Source: Paracoccaceae bacterium (GTDB lineage: Bacteria > Pseudomonadota > Alphaproteobacteria > Rhodobacterales > Rhodobacteraceae). From it: DNA of 64,000 nucleotides. The notes under the pieces are model-generated. The model was not told the DNA's origin, ran no database searches, and saw only the letters and a program-made list of their open reading frames with translations. The position numbers were made by a program, and so were the translations under genes. Positions 7,660 through 17,526 of this stretch are shown one piece after another (positions within the stretch are counted from its first letter, which is position 1; each line of letters begins with the position of its first letter). The stretch covers positions 1 through 64,000 of the forward strand of contig JANSXY010000016.1 in NCBI GenBank assembly GCA_024742695.1. The letters run 5' to 3'.

Positions 7660-8934
7660 GTGCTGGTCGCCGTTTTCGCAGCGCTCCTTGTCCTGCTGTT
7701 CATCGGGTTGCCGATCTTCGTGGCTCTCGGCGGGCTGTCGCTGGCGTTGCTGCTGGTTGGCAACACGCCCGGCATCTCGGTCGCCCAGGTCGCGATCGAC
7801 AAGCTCAACAGCGAAACCATCATGGCGGTGCCGTTCTTCGTGATCGCCGCCCAGTTCATGGAACGCGGCGGCATCGCCAAGAGCCTCATCGACCTGGCCG
7901 AGGCCTGGCTGGGCTGGCTTCGCGGCGGCCTCGCCCTGACCTGCGTGGGCGCCACCACGATCTTCGCCGCCGTCTCGGGGTCGTCCGTCGCGACCGCGCT
8001 GGCGATGGCCACGATCCTGGTGCCGGCGATGCTGGCGCGCGGGTACGACCGCCCTTTCGCCGTGGGTGTCGTCGGCGCGTCGGGAACCCTCGGCATCCTG
8101 ATCCCGCCCTCGATCATCCTGGTGATCTACGGGCTGATCGCCGAGGCGTCGATCCCGAGGCTGTTCCTGGCCGGGATCATTCCCGGCCTGCTTCAGGGGC
8201 TGCTGTTCGCGATCTTCATCCTGGTCTACGCCCAGCGCCGGAAACTGCCGCGCAGCGCCGCGCCCGGCCTTTCGGAATTCCTGCGGGCCAACATGGCCGC
8301 CCTGCCGGCCATCGTCATCCCGGTGGTGATCTTCGTCGGGATCTACGGCGGCTATGCGACCATTGCCGAGGCGGCGGGGCTGGCCGCTTTCCTGTCGATC
8401 CTGGTCAGCCTGACGGTATACCGCGGCTGCGGGCTTCGGGATGTCGTGCCGATCACCGCCGTCGCGATGCGCCGGTCGGCCGCGATCATCATGATCGTCG
8501 TCGCGGCACTGCTGTTCGGCCACTGGCTCACCGAAACCCGGATGCCGGCGAGGCTGGTGGAGTTCGTCACCACGATCGATCTGAAGGCCTGGCAGTTCCT
8601 TCTGATCATGAGCCTCGTGATGCTGGTGCTGGGCATGGTGCTGGAAGGGCTGTCGATCGTGCTGATCACGGTTCCCCTGATCCTGCCGCTGCTTCGGCAG
8701 TTCGATATCGACCCCGTGCACTACGCGATCATCGTCGTGATCAACATCGAGATCGCGATGCTGACGCCGCCGGTCGGCCTGAACCTCTTCGTTCTCTCCA
8801 GCGTTTCAAGGGCCCCGCTATCGGAAGTGATCCGGGGAATCCTGCCCTTCCTCGGGCTGATGATGCTGTTGCTGCTGGCCGTCACGTTCGTTCCGTCACT
8901 GTCGCTGTTGCTGCCCGATCTGGTGCTCGACTGA
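7660..8934 (+). CDS. TRAP transporter large permease (DctM type)
   Basis: A 424-residue polytopic membrane protein, the usual DctM length. GTG at 7660 is chosen because it lies two bases after the small-permease stop and puts the first membrane helix (VAVFAALLVLLFIGLPIFVALGG) at the N terminus; the open frame extends upstream over the other gene. Family signs include AVSGSSVATALAMATILVPAML, GASGTLGILIPPSIILVIYG, and the matching MLTPPVGLNLFVLSS in the second half. It catalyses sodium-coupled uptake of the acid delivered by the 6102-7109 binding protein. Confidence 0.9.
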   Translation: MLVAVFAALLVLLFIGLPIFVALGGLSLALLLVGNTPGISVAQVAIDKLNSETIMAVPFFVIAAQFMERGGIAKSLIDLAEAWLGWLRGGLALTCVGATTIFAAVSGSSVATALAMATILVPAMLARGYDRPFAVGVVGASGTLGILIPPSIILVIYGLIAEASIPRLFLAGIIPGLLQGLLFAIFILVYAQRRKLPRSAAPGLSEFLRANMAALPAIVIPVVIFVGIYGGYATIAEAAGLAAFLSILVSLTVYRGCGLRDVVPITAVAMRRSAAIIMIVVAALLFGHWLTETRMPARLVEFVTTIDLKAWQFLLIMSLVMLVLGMVLEGLSIVLITVPLILPLLRQFDIDPVHYAIIVVINIEIAMLTPPVGLNLFVLSSVSRAPLSEVIRGILPFLGLMMLLLLAVTFVPSLSLLLPDLVLD

Positions 8935-9330
8935 GCCGGGAATGACCCCGGACGCGGGCGGTGCGCTTCGCCAGTGACGACGCCATCGCCCCGCGCGGCG
9001 CGCCACCGGCATGGACCCTTCCGCCCGCAAGGCGCCGCGATGCCAGGCGTCGAAGGTCGGCCTCTTCCGTTCCGCGGCGGCCGCCCCCGCAAGCCATCGG
9101 GAGGGCCGGGCGCGCCGATGGTTTCGATCCGGCGCCGGCCGATTGCGCATGGTGCGGTCCGGCACCCGCTTGAAGCCCGATCTCATGCGCCGGGCTGCCC
9201 GGATTCTCGGCGTGCGAGCGGTCAATCACCCCGGGCAAGGGGCCGAACCGGACGATTCCTCTTTTCAGCGAGCGGATTTGTCGTTTGGGTTGCTCAGGAC
9301 GCGACCTTCCGGCGGGATCTGGAGCGAGCA
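8935..9330. other. Non-coding stretch before the mgs cluster
   Basis: About 400 bases with no convincing gene on either strand; the open frames are Arg/Pro-rich artefacts. The last 90 bases are noticeably less GC-rich and should hold the promoter of the downstream cluster. I could not identify a clear operator or RNA element. Confidence 0.5.
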
Positions 9331-10218
9331 ATGTGCGGCATCGTTGGACTATTTCTCAAACAGGACGCCATGCGTCCGAAGCTCGGCGAAATGCTGTGCG
9401 ACATGCTTGTCACGATGACCGACCGCGGCCCCGACAGCGCCGGCATCGCGATCTACGGCGACGCGGCGGACGGCGTGAAGATAACCGTTCAATCCGATGC
9501 GGGCACGATCGCCTTCGAGGGGCTCGACAGGACGCTGTCGGAGGCGCTGGGCGCGGCGGTGACGGTGCGGACCGTCGATACCCACGCGGTGATCGTGGTT
9601 CCGCCGGAGCTGGAAGAGGTCGCGGTCATCGCGCTCGAACAGCGGGGGCTGAGGATCATGGCCTCGGGCGTCGCGATGGAAATCTACAAGGAGGTCGGGC
9701 TGCCACGCGACGTCGCGGCGCGGTTCGGCCTGCGTGGCATGGGCGGCAGCCATGGCATCGGTCACACGCGGATGGCGACCGAATCCGCTGTCACGACGCT
9801 GGGGGCGCACCCGTTCTCGACCGCGCGCGACCAGTGCCTGGTGCACAACGGATCCTTGTCGAACCACAACCAGATGCGACGCAAACTGGCGCGCAGGGGC
9901 GTGAAGACCCGAACCGAGAACGACACCGAGGTGGGCGCGGCGTACATCAGTTCGCGGATGGCCGACGGGGCGACGCTTGGCGAGGCGCTCGAGGGAACCC
10001 TGCGCGATCTCGACGGCTTCTTCACCTTCGTGACCGGCACCCGGAACGGCTTTGGCGTCGTGCGCGACCCGATCGCCTGCAAACCCGCGGTGATGGCCGA
10101 GACCGACGCGCTCGTGGCCTTCGCCAGCGAATATCGCGCCTTCGCCGATCTTCCCGACATCGGGCACGCCCGCGTCTGGGAGCCGGAACCCGCCACCGTC
10201 TACTTCTGGGAGCGTTAG
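9331..10218 (+). CDS. mgsA: Glutamine amidotransferase subunit of N-methylglutamate synthase (MgsA/GlxB type)
   Basis: A 295-residue class II amidotransferase. After the initiator Met it begins CGIVGLF, so Cys2 becomes the N-terminal nucleophile that hydrolyses glutamine; TDRGPDSAGIAIYG, GHTRMATES and VHNGSLSNHNQMRR are the other glutaminase motifs. GGAGCGAGCA before the ATG at 9331 fixes the start. It is the detached GltB amidotransferase domain that works with the next two subunits. In the known N-methylglutamate pathway the complex makes N-methylglutamate from methylamine-derived nitrogen and 2-oxoglutarate. The same subunits are called GlxBCD in rhizobia. Confidence 0.75.
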   Translation: MCGIVGLFLKQDAMRPKLGEMLCDMLVTMTDRGPDSAGIAIYGDAADGVKITVQSDAGTIAFEGLDRTLSEALGAAVTVRTVDTHAVIVVPPELEEVAVIALEQRGLRIMASGVAMEIYKEVGLPRDVAARFGLRGMGGSHGIGHTRMATESAVTTLGAHPFSTARDQCLVHNGSLSNHNQMRRKLARRGVKTRTENDTEVGAAYISSRMADGATLGEALEGTLRDLDGFFTFVTGTRNGFGVVRDPIACKPAVMAETDALVAFASEYRAFADLPDIGHARVWEPEPATVYFWER

Positions 10219-10221
10219 GAC

Positions 10222-10932
10222 ATGGACGCGAACGAGGCTTACGCGGAGACGACCGTGCTTGACCTGGCCGCGACCCCGCTTCGCGAGGTGAACGCGACAT
10301 TGCAGGCCGTCTCCGGGCAGGCCAACCACCGCGACTTCGTGATCGAGCATCCGCGCGGGGCACATGCCATCGCCGTGGGCCTCGACGGCCCGATCACGGT
10401 GACGGTCAGGGGGTCCACCGGCTACTACTGCGGCGGCATGAACAAGCTGGCCACGATCCGCGTCGAGGGGTCTGCCGGGCCCGGCGTCGCCGAGAACATG
10501 ATGTCGGGCCAGGTCATCGTGGACGGCGACGCAAGCCAGTACGCGGGCGCGACCGGGCATGGCGGATTTCTCGTCATCAAGGGCAACGCGTCGTCGCGCT
10601 GCGGCATCTCGATGAAAGGCATCGACATCGTCGTGCACGGCAACGTCGGCCACATGAGCGCCTTCATGGCGCAGAAGGGAAACCTTGTCGTCCTCGGCGA
10701 CGCCGGCGAAGCCCTTGGCGATTCCCTCTACGAGGCGCGGCTTTTCGTGCGCGGATCCGTCAAGTCCCTCGGCGCCGACTGCATCGAGAAGGAAATGCGG
10801 CCCGAGCATCTCGCGATCCTGGCCGACCTTCTCGAACGCGCCGGCGCCGACGCCCGGCCGGAAGAGTTCCGGCGCTACGGCTCCGCCCGCACGCTCTACC
10901 ATTTCGACATCGACAACGCCGGTCAGTACTGA
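10222..10932 (+). CDS. mgsB: GXGXG-domain subunit of N-methylglutamate synthase (MgsB/GlxC type)
   Basis: A 236-residue protein built of the right-handed beta-helix found at the C terminus of glutamate synthase (GXGXG domain): successive turns such as VTVRGSTGYYCGGMNKLATIRVEG, GQVIVDGDASQYAGATGHGG, GNVGHMSAFMAQKGNLVVLG and LGDSLYEARLFVRG. It begins three bases after the amidotransferase stop. In full-length GltB this domain braces the ammonia tunnel; here it is a separate subunit, as in Mgs and Glx complexes. Length is normal for the family. Confidence 0.75.
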   Translation: MDANEAYAETTVLDLAATPLREVNATLQAVSGQANHRDFVIEHPRGAHAIAVGLDGPITVTVRGSTGYYCGGMNKLATIRVEGSAGPGVAENMMSGQVIVDGDASQYAGATGHGGFLVIKGNASSRCGISMKGIDIVVHGNVGHMSAFMAQKGNLVVLGDAGEALGDSLYEARLFVRGSVKSLGADCIEKEMRPEHLAILADLLERAGADARPEEFRRYGSARTLYHFDIDNAGQY

Positions 10933-10942
10933 GGACGAGGCC

Positions 10943-12280
10943 ATGGACGACAAGACCCCTCCCCCGGCCCGCACCATGCCGCGCCAAAGCTGGACGTTCT
11001 CGAACGACGTGAACGCCGAGATCCGCCGTGCGGCCGCGACCGGCATCTACGATATCCGGGGCGGTGGCGCGAAGCGGCGGGTGCCGCATTTCGACGACCT
11101 GCTCGTGCTCGGCGCGTCGATTTCGCGCTACCCGCTCGAGGGCTATCGCGAAAAATGCGAAACGAGCGTGACGCTCGGCACACGCTTCGCGAAGAAGCCG
11201 ATCGAACTGAAGATCCCGATCACCATCGCCGGGATGAGCTTCGGCTCGCTTTCGGCGAACGCCAAGGAGGCGCTGGGGCGCGGCGCAACGATGGCGGGCA
11301 CCTCGACGACGACCGGCGACGGCGGCATGACCGAGGAGGAGCGCGGGCATTCCGAGAAACTCGTCTACCAGTACCTGCCCTCGCGCTACGGGATGAACCC
11401 CGACGACCTGCGCCGCGCCGACGCCATCGAGATCGTCGTCGGCCAGGGCGCGAAACCCGGCGGGGGCGGCATGCTGCTTGGCCAGAAGATCACCGACCGT
11501 GTGGCCGCGATGCGCGACCTGCCCGCCGGGATCGACCAGCGCTCCGCCTGCCGGCACCCGGACTGGACGGGGCCCGACGACCTCGAGATCAAGATCCTCG
11601 AACTGCGGGAGATCACCGGCTGGGAGAAGCCGATCTACGTGAAGGTCGGCAGCGCCCGGCCCTACTACGATGTCGCGCTGGCGGTGAAGGCGGGCGCGGA
11701 TGTCGTCGTTCTCGACGGGATGCAGGGCGGCACGGCGGCCACCCAGGATGTCTTCATCGAGCATGTCGGCATCCCGACGCTCGCGATGATCCGCCCGGCC
11801 GTGCAGGCGCTGGAAGACCTCGACGTGCACCGCGAGGTACAGCTCATCGTGTCGGGCGGCATCCGAACCGGCGCGGACGTTGCCAAGGCGCTGGCGCTCG
11901 GGGCCGATGCGGTTTCCATCGGGACGGCGGCGCTCGTCGCGCTCGGCGACAACGATCCACGCTGGGAAGCGGAGTACCAGGCGCTGGGCACGACGGCAGG
12001 CGCCTACGACGACTGGCACGAGGGGCGCGATCCCGCGGGGATAACGACGCAGGATCCGGACCTGATGAAGCGGCTGGACCCGGTGGAGGGCGGTCGGCGA
12101 CTGAAGAACTACCTCGGGGTACTGACGCTCGAGTGCCAGACGATCGCCCGGGCCTGCGGGCACAATCACGTCCACAATCTCGAACCCGAGGATCTTTGCG
12201 CACTGACGCTGGAGGCGGCCGCCATGGCGCGCGTGCCGCTGGCCGGAACCGACTGGTATCCCGGCAAGCCGGGCTTCTGA
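10943..12280 (+). CDS. mgsC: FMN-binding glutamate synthase domain subunit (MgsC/GlxD type)
   Basis: A 445-residue protein equal to the central synthase domain of GltB. It has GMSFGSLSANAKEALGRGA and the KPGGGGMLLGQKI loop for FMN and substrate, KVGSARPYYDVALAVKAGADVVVLDGMQGGTAAT, and VSGGIRTGADVAKALALGADAVSIGTAAL near the phosphate of FMN. Late cysteines (LECQTIARACGHNH and EDLCAL) are suited to an iron-sulphur cluster. It is the catalytic subunit condensing 2-oxoglutarate with the transferred amino group. A longer open frame exists, but the ATG at 10943, ten bases after mgsB, starts the conserved part. Confidence 0.75.
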   Translation: MDDKTPPPARTMPRQSWTFSNDVNAEIRRAAATGIYDIRGGGAKRRVPHFDDLLVLGASISRYPLEGYREKCETSVTLGTRFAKKPIELKIPITIAGMSFGSLSANAKEALGRGATMAGTSTTTGDGGMTEEERGHSEKLVYQYLPSRYGMNPDDLRRADAIEIVVGQGAKPGGGGMLLGQKITDRVAAMRDLPAGIDQRSACRHPDWTGPDDLEIKILELREITGWEKPIYVKVGSARPYYDVALAVKAGADVVVLDGMQGGTAATQDVFIEHVGIPTLAMIRPAVQALEDLDVHREVQLIVSGGIRTGADVAKALALGADAVSIGTAALVALGDNDPRWEAEYQALGTTAGAYDDWHEGRDPAGITTQDPDLMKRLDPVEGGRRLKNYLGVLTLECQTIARACGHNHVHNLEPEDLCALTLEAAAMARVPLAGTDWYPGKPGF

Positions 12281-12338
12281 GCGCGGGCGACGGCCGACGG
12301 GCCGGAACGGGAACAAGCAGACAGGGAGACCCGACCAC

Positions 12339-13643
12339 ATGACCGACCTCGCCGCCTTCGCCCGCGAAAAGGGCGTGAAGTATTTCATGATCTCCTACAC
12401 CGACCTGTTCGGCGGACAGCGCGCCAAGCTGGTGCCCGCCCAGGCGATCGGCGACATGGCACGGGACGGCGCGGGGTTCGCGGGGTTCGCCACCTGGCTC
12501 GACATGACCCCGGCCCATCCCGACATGCTGGCCGTGCCCGATGCCGATGCCGTGATCCAGCTGCCGTGGAAGCGCGAGGTCGCCTGGCTGCCCTCGAACC
12601 TGGTGATGGACGACACCGCGCTCGGCCAGGCGCCACGCAACGTGCTTCTGAGGCAGATCGAGGCCGCCGCCGCGAAAGGCCTTGCGGTCAAGACCGGGAT
12701 CGAGGCCGAGTTCTTCCTGCTTTCGCCCGACGGCAGGGAGATTTCCGATCCCTACGACACGGCGGAAAAGCCCTGCTACGACCAGCAGGCGGTGATGCGG
12801 CGCTACGACGTCATCGCCGAGATCTGCGACTACATGCTCGAGCTTGGCTGGAACCCCTACCAGAACGACCACGAGGACGCGAACGGGCAGTTCGAGATGA
12901 ACTGGGATTTCGCCGACGCGTTGGTGACGGCCGACCGCCACAGCTTCTTCAAGTTCATGGTGAAATCGGTGGCCGAGAAGCACGGGCTGCGCGCGACCTT
13001 CATGCCGAAGCCCGTCGAGGGCCTGACCGGCAACGGCTGTCATGTTCATATCTCGGTCTGGGACAGCGACGGGTCGACCAATGCCTTCGCCGACGGCTCG
13101 AAGGATCTCGGCCTTTCCGATCACGGGCGCCACTTTCTCGGCGGGATCATGAGGCATGCCGAGGCACTGGCCGCCATCACCAACCCGACGGTCAACAGCT
13201 ACAAGCGGATCAACGCGCCCCGGACCGTGTCGGGCGCGACCTGGGCGCCCAACAGCGTGACCTGGACCGGCAACAACCGTACGCACATGGTGCGCGTGCC
13301 CGGCCCCGGCCGGTTCGAACTGCGCCTTCCCGACGGGGCGGCCAACCCGTACCTGCTGCAGGCCGCGATCATCGCCGCGGGGCTTTCGGGGCTGGAGAAC
13401 AAGGCCGACCCCGGCCCGCGCCACGACATCGACATGTATGCCGAGGGCCATCTGGTGAAGGATGCGCCGAAGCTGCCGCTGAACCTGCTCGACGCCATAA
13501 GGGCCTTCGACGCGGACGGGGAGCTGAAGACGAAGCTCGGCGCGGAATTCTCGGCCTCCTATGTCAAGCTCAAGGGACAGGAATGGAATTCCTTCGTGTC
13601 GCATTTCTCGCGCTGGGAGCGCGAGCATACGCTCGACATCTGA
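12339..13643 (+). CDS. gmaS: Type III glutamine synthetase-like gamma-glutamylmethylamide synthetase (GmaS/GlnT)
   Basis: A 434-residue glutamine synthetase homologue of the GmaS/GlnT branch. It opens with LAAFAREKGVKYFMISYTDLFGGQRAKLVPA and has the metal-binding EAEFFLLSPDG, NDHEDANGQFEMNW, NGCHVHIS and NPTVNSYKRI motifs. Next to mgsABC the likely reaction is ATP-dependent joining of methylamine to glutamate, giving gamma-glutamylmethylamide. Sequence inspection cannot separate this from a true GlnT using ammonia. The N-methylglutamate dehydrogenase genes (mgdABCD) that complete the pathway are not in the window on either side. Confidence 0.7.
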   Translation: MTDLAAFAREKGVKYFMISYTDLFGGQRAKLVPAQAIGDMARDGAGFAGFATWLDMTPAHPDMLAVPDADAVIQLPWKREVAWLPSNLVMDDTALGQAPRNVLLRQIEAAAAKGLAVKTGIEAEFFLLSPDGREISDPYDTAEKPCYDQQAVMRRYDVIAEICDYMLELGWNPYQNDHEDANGQFEMNWDFADALVTADRHSFFKFMVKSVAEKHGLRATFMPKPVEGLTGNGCHVHISVWDSDGSTNAFADGSKDLGLSDHGRHFLGGIMRHAEALAAITNPTVNSYKRINAPRTVSGATWAPNSVTWTGNNRTHMVRVPGPGRFELRLPDGAANPYLLQAAIIAAGLSGLENKADPGPRHDIDMYAEGHLVKDAPKLPLNLLDAIRAFDADGELKTKLGAEFSASYVKLKGQEWNSFVSHFSRWEREHTLDI

Positions 13644-13695
13644 CGCAGTCGGCATCGGCGCCGCACCCGCGAATCGTCATCGACGGGATCGGGCG

Positions 13696-13714
13696 CGACG
13701 GGGATCACCCGTCG
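13696..13714 (+). terminator. Hairpin after gmaS, possible terminator
   Basis: Seven-base arms CGACGGG/CCCGTCG around a GATCA loop, 53 bases after the gmaS stop. No T-run follows, so any termination would not be of the classic intrinsic type. Confidence 0.3.
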
Positions 13715-13822
13715 TCACGGCCCCCCGCGCGCGGCCACGGCGGCAAGCGTGGGGCACGCCGGCGCAAGGCGACGGCGCAAAGCGAACGGATGCGCCGAAG
13801 GTGAGCCGTGTGTGAGAGGGAA

Positions 13823-13899
<77 letters not shown>

Positions 13900-13970
13900 A
13901 CGAGGCGGCTATTTGTTCGATCGGGCCGGCCTTGTCAAGGGCGGCGCGACGCTCGGTTGCTCGGCTTCGG

Positions 13971-14417
13971 TCAGGCCCGCTGCGCCGTGGCCTGGCGTAC
14001 GAAGGCCTCGATCTCGGCGGCCGGCCGCGCCCCGGCCAGCCGCGCGACCTCGCGGCCCCGGCGATACAGCACCAGCGCGGGAATCCCGCGGATGTTCGCG
14101 CGCTGGGCGACCTGCGGGAAATCCTGGGTGTTCAGCTTCGCCAGCCGCGCCGCGCCCTTCAGCGCCGTGGCCGCCTTGGCGAATTCCGGCGCCATCATCC
14201 GGCAGGGGCCGCACCACGGCGCCCAGTAATCGACCAGCAGCGGCACGTCGTCGGTGCGCACCGCCTTGTCATGTGCCGCCGCGTCGATCTCGTGCGGCTT
14301 GCCATCGGCCAGCGCCGCGCCGCAGGTGCCGCATTTCGGCCCCGCCCCGATCCGGTCGGCGGGCACGCGGTTCGCCTGGCCGCAGGTCAGGCAGGTGAGC
14401 TTCAGGGCCTCGGGCAT
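13971..14417 (-). CDS. trxC: Thioredoxin 2 (TrxC type) with N-terminal zinc ribbon
   Basis: A 148-residue cytosolic thioredoxin. Residues 1-35 form a zinc ribbon with two CxxC pairs (Cys9/12 and Cys29/32), the mark of thioredoxin 2; the thioredoxin domain follows with active site WCGPC (Cys69, Cys72) and the cis-Pro in GIPALVLY. It reduces protein disulphides and is usually tied to oxidative-stress defence, the zinc ribbon tuning its redox potential. An upstream ATG eight codons earlier is in frame, but GGGGAG seven bases before the ATG at 14415-14417 favours the chosen start. Confidence 0.9.
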   Translation of the reverse strand: MPEALKLTCLTCGQANRVPADRIGAGPKCGTCGAALADGKPHEIDAAAHDKAVRTDDVPLLVDYWAPWCGPCRMMAPEFAKAATALKGAARLAKLNTQDFPQVAQRANIRGIPALVLYRRGREVARLAGARPAAEIEAFVRQATAQRA

Positions 14418-14489
14418 CGCGGGACTCCCCATGACATTCAATTCGTGGAATATGTGGGGAAGCCCCGCCCCCGCCGCAAGAGGCCCCGC

Positions 14490-14675
14490 ATGCCCGACCT
14501 CACGCCGTTCTCAGCCCTGCCGCCCGACCGCCAGCTTGTCCTGCGCGAGGCCTATGCCCGCGAGATGGCGAAGCGGGAGACGACCTGCTCGATGGACGAG
14601 AAGATCGCCCGCTTCGCGGCCTGGCTGGAACCGCAGGGGATTTCGTTCGGCGCCGACGACCTGCGCCGGCGCTGA
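14490..14675 (+). CDS. Small conserved-looking hypothetical protein
   Basis: A 61-residue soluble protein beginning MPDLTPFSALPPDRQLVLRE and ending EPQGISFGADDLRRR, rich in charged helix-forming residues. It has no signal, membrane segment or Cys pair. It is divergent from trxC and ends three bases short of the gcvP stop on the other strand. The coherent amino-acid composition, the sensible start position and the lack of a competing gene argue that it is real; I do not know its role. Confidence 0.55.
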   Translation: MPDLTPFSALPPDRQLVLREAYAREMAKRETTCSMDEKIARFAAWLEPQGISFGADDLRRR

Positions 14676-14678
14676 ACC

Positions 14679-17519
14679 CTATTCGGCCGCCTCGGCGTAG
14701 CTTTCGACCGGCGGGCAGGTGCAGACGAGGTTCCGGTCGCCGTAGACGTTGTCGACCCGGCCGACCGGCGGCCAGTACTTGTCGACCCGGAAGGCGCCGG
14801 GCGGGAAACAGCCCTGTTCGCGGGAATAGGGCCTGTCCCACTCCGCCACGAGATCCTCGACGGTGTGCGGCGCGCGGCGCAGCGGGCTTTCCTCGGCCGT
14901 GATCCTGCCCTCGGCCACGTCGCGCACCTCGTCGCGGATCGCCAGCAGCGCTGTGACGAACCGGTCGATTTCCGCCTTCGTCTCGCTCTCGGTGGGTTCC
15001 ACCATCAACGTGCCGGCCACCGGCCACGACATTGTCGGCGCGTGAAACCCGTTGTCGATCAGCCGCTTGGCGATGTCGTCGACGGTCACGCCGACCTCGG
15101 CGAAGGGCCGGGTATCGAGGATGCACTCATGTGCCACCCGGCCGCGGTTGCCCATGAACAGCACGTCGTAGGCCCCCTTCAGCCGCGCGGCGATGTAGTT
15201 GGCGCTGAGGATCGCGACCTTGGTCGCCTGTGTCAGCCCTGCCCCGCCCATCATCAGGCAATAGGCCCAGGAAATCAGCAGGATCGAGGCCGAGCCATAG
15301 GGCGCAGCGCTGACCGGCCCCTTGGCGCCGCCGGTTTCGGGATGGCCGGGCAGGTAGGGCGCCAGATGCGCCTTCACCCCGATCGGCCCCATCCCCGGCC
15401 CGCCGCCGCCATGCGGAATGGCGAAGGTCTTGTGCAGGTTCAGGTGGCTCACGTCCGCGCCCACGTCGCCGGGCCGCGCTAGCCCGACCATCGCGTTCAT
15501 GTTCGCCCCGTCGAGATAGACCTGCCCGCCGTGGTCATGGGTGATCTCGCAGACCTCGCGCACGGTTTCCTCGAAGACGCCGTGGGTCGAGGGATAGGTG
15601 ATCATGCAGGCCGCCAGCCTGTCGCCCGCCGCCGCCGCCTTGTCGCGGAAATCATCGAGGTCGATATCGCCGTTCGGGGCGGATTTCACCACCACGACCT
15701 CCATCCCCGCCATCTGGGCGGAGGCCGGGTTTGTCCCATGCGCCGAGACCGGGATCAGGCAGACCTTGCGATGCGCCTCGCCGCGCGCCCGGTGATAGGC
15801 CTCGATCGTGAGAAGGCCGGCGTATTCGCCCTGCGCGCCGGAATTGGGCTGCATCGAGAAGGCGTCGTAGCCGGTGATCTCGCACAGCTTCTCGGACAGG
15901 TCGTCGATCATCTCGGCATAGCCCCGCGCCTGGTCGGCGGGGACGAAGGGATGCAGCGTGGAGAATTCCGGCCAGCTCAGCGGCATCATCTCGGCCGCGG
16001 CGTTGAGCTTCATCGTGCACGATCCAAGCGGGATCATCGCCCGGTCGAGCGCGAGGTCACGGTCGGACAGCCGGCGCATGTAGCGCATCATCTCCGATTC
16101 CGCGCGGTTCATGTGAAAGACCGGGTGGGTCAGGTAGTCGGTCTCGCGCAACAGCGCGCCGGGGACGCCGATCTCGCCCCGGTGCGGTGGCGCGATGTCG
16201 ATGCCGAAGGCGCGCAGCACCCGGTGCAGCACCCGCTCGTCGGAGGTTTCGTCAAGGCTGATGCCGACGCGGTCGTTGCCGATCCTGCGCAGGTTCACGC
16301 CCTCCTGCCGGGCGGCGGCAAGGATGCCGCGCTGGCCTACCCCGACCTCGACGGTGATCGTGTCGAAGAAATGCTTCGGCTCGACCTTCGCGCCCGCCGC
16401 GCGCAGGGCCTTCGCAAGGCGGATGGTGTTCACATGCACCCGCTCGGCGATGGCGCGCAGGCCCTTCGGGCCGTGGAACACCGCGTAGAACGAGGCCATG
16501 ACGGCCAGCAGCGCCTGCGCGGTGCAGACGTTCGAGGTGGCCTTCTCACGCCGGATATGCTGCTCGCGGGTCTGCAACGACAGCCGGTAGGCCTTGTTGC
16601 CCGCCGCGTCGATCGACACGCCGACGATCCGGCCCGGCATCGCGCGCTTGAACGCGTCCTTGCAGGACATGAAGGCCGCATGCGGCCCGCCGTAGCCCAT
16701 CGGCACGCCGAACCGCTGGGCGGACCCGACGGCGATATCGGCGCCCATCGCGCCCGGTTCGCGGATCAGGCACAGCGCCAGCAGGTCGGTGGCGACCACG
16801 GCCAGAGCATTCGCCGCATGAAGCGCGGCGATCTCGGCGGAAAAGTCGCGGACATGGCCGTAGGTGCCCGGATACTGGAAGATCGCGCCGAACACCGTTT
16901 CCGGCTTCAGCGCCTCGGGCGGGCCGACGATCACCTCGATGTCGAGCGGCCGGGCGCGGGTGCGGATCACCCCGATCGTCTGCGGATGGCAGTTCTCGTC
17001 GACGAAGAAGGCGGCAGCCTTAGACTTCGCCACGCGCTGCGCCATCACCATCGCCTCGGCCGCCGCCGTCGCCTCGTCGAGAAGCGAGGCATTGGCGACC
17101 GGCAGGCCGGTAAGGTCCGCCACCATCGTCTGGAAGTTCAAGAGCGCCTCGAGCCGGCCCTGCGCGATCTCCGGCTGGTAGGGCGTGTAGGCGGTGTACC
17201 AGGCCGGGTTTTCGAAGATGTTGCGCTGGATCGCCGGCGGCGTGACGGTGCCGTAATAGCCTTGGCCGATCAGGCTGGTCATCACCCGGTTCTTGCCGGC
17301 GATGTCGCGCATCGTCTGAACCAGTTCGTGCTCGGCGATCGGCGCCCAGGACAGCGGCCTGTCCTGACGGATCGCCTTCGGCACCGTCTCCTCGATCAGC
17401 GCGTCGAGGGTGGGCGCGCCCACCGCCTTCAGCATCTCCTCCATCTCGGCCGGGGACGGGCCGATGTGGCGGCGGTTGGCGAAATCGTAGGGGTTGTAGG
17501 CGGTGGGGGTGTAGCTCAT
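14679..17519 (-). CDS. gcvP: Glycine dehydrogenase (decarboxylating), P protein of glycine cleavage
   Basis: A 946-residue fused P protein (N- and C-terminal halves in one chain). It decarboxylates glycine with pyridoxal phosphate and passes the aminomethyl group to the H protein. The cofactor Lys is Lys697 in [18 protein letters not shown]; other signs are FIGQGYYGT-like [13 protein letters not shown] near residue 90 and GSCTMKLNA near residue 497. It is the last gene of the operon, seven bases after gcvH, and is under the glycine riboswitch in front of gcvT. Full length and no disruption seen. Confidence 0.97.
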   Translation of the reverse strand: MSYTPTAYNPYDFANRRHIGPSPAEMEEMLKAVGAPTLDALIEETVPKAIRQDRPLSWAPIAEHELVQTMRDIAGKNRVMTSLIGQGYYGTVTPPAIQRNIFENPAWYTAYTPYQPEIAQGRLEALLNFQTMVADLTGLPVANASLLDEATAAAEAMVMAQRVAKSKAAAFFVDENCHPQTIGVIRTRARPLDIEVIVGPPEALKPETVFGAIFQYPGTYGHVRDFSAEIAALHAANALAVVATDLLALCLIREPGAMGADIAVGSAQRFGVPMGYGGPHAAFMSCKDAFKRAMPGRIVGVSIDAAGNKAYRLSLQTREQHIRREKATSNVCTAQALLAVMASFYAVFHGPKGLRAIAERVHVNTIRLAKALRAAGAKVEPKHFFDTITVEVGVGQRGILAAARQEGVNLRRIGNDRVGISLDETSDERVLHRVLRAFGIDIAPPHRGEIGVPGALLRETDYLTHPVFHMNRAESEMMRYMRRLSDRDLALDRAMIPLGSCTMKLNAAAEMMPLSWPEFSTLHPFVPADQARGYAEMIDDLSEKLCEITGYDAFSMQPNSGAQGEYAGLLTIEAYHRARGEAHRKVCLIPVSAHGTNPASAQMAGMEVVVVKSAPNGDIDLDDFRDKAAAAGDRLAACMITYPSTHGVFEETVREVCEITHDHGGQVYLDGANMNAMVGLARPGDVGADVSHLNLHKTFAIPHGGGGPGMGPIGVKAHLAPYLPGHPETGGAKGPVSAAPYGSASILLISWAYCLMMGGAGLTQATKVAILSANYIAARLKGAYDVLFMGNRGRVAHECILDTRPFAEVGVTVDDIAKRLIDNGFHAPTMSWPVAGTLMVEPTESETKAEIDRFVTALLAIRDEVRDVAEGRITAEESPLRRAPHTVEDLVAEWDRPYSREQGCFPPGAFRVDKYWPPVGRVDNVYGDRNLVCTCPPVESYAEAAE

Positions 17520-17526
17520 CGCATCC

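Noticed and set aside
8936-8951. Short CCGGG/CCCGG hairpin after the TRAP large permease
   Set aside because: Only five-base arms and no U-run; too weak in this base composition to call a terminator.
8974-9330. N-terminal extension of the MgsA reading frame
   Set aside because: The class II amidotransferase needs Cys directly after the initiator Met; the ATG at 9331 gives that and has a ribosome site.
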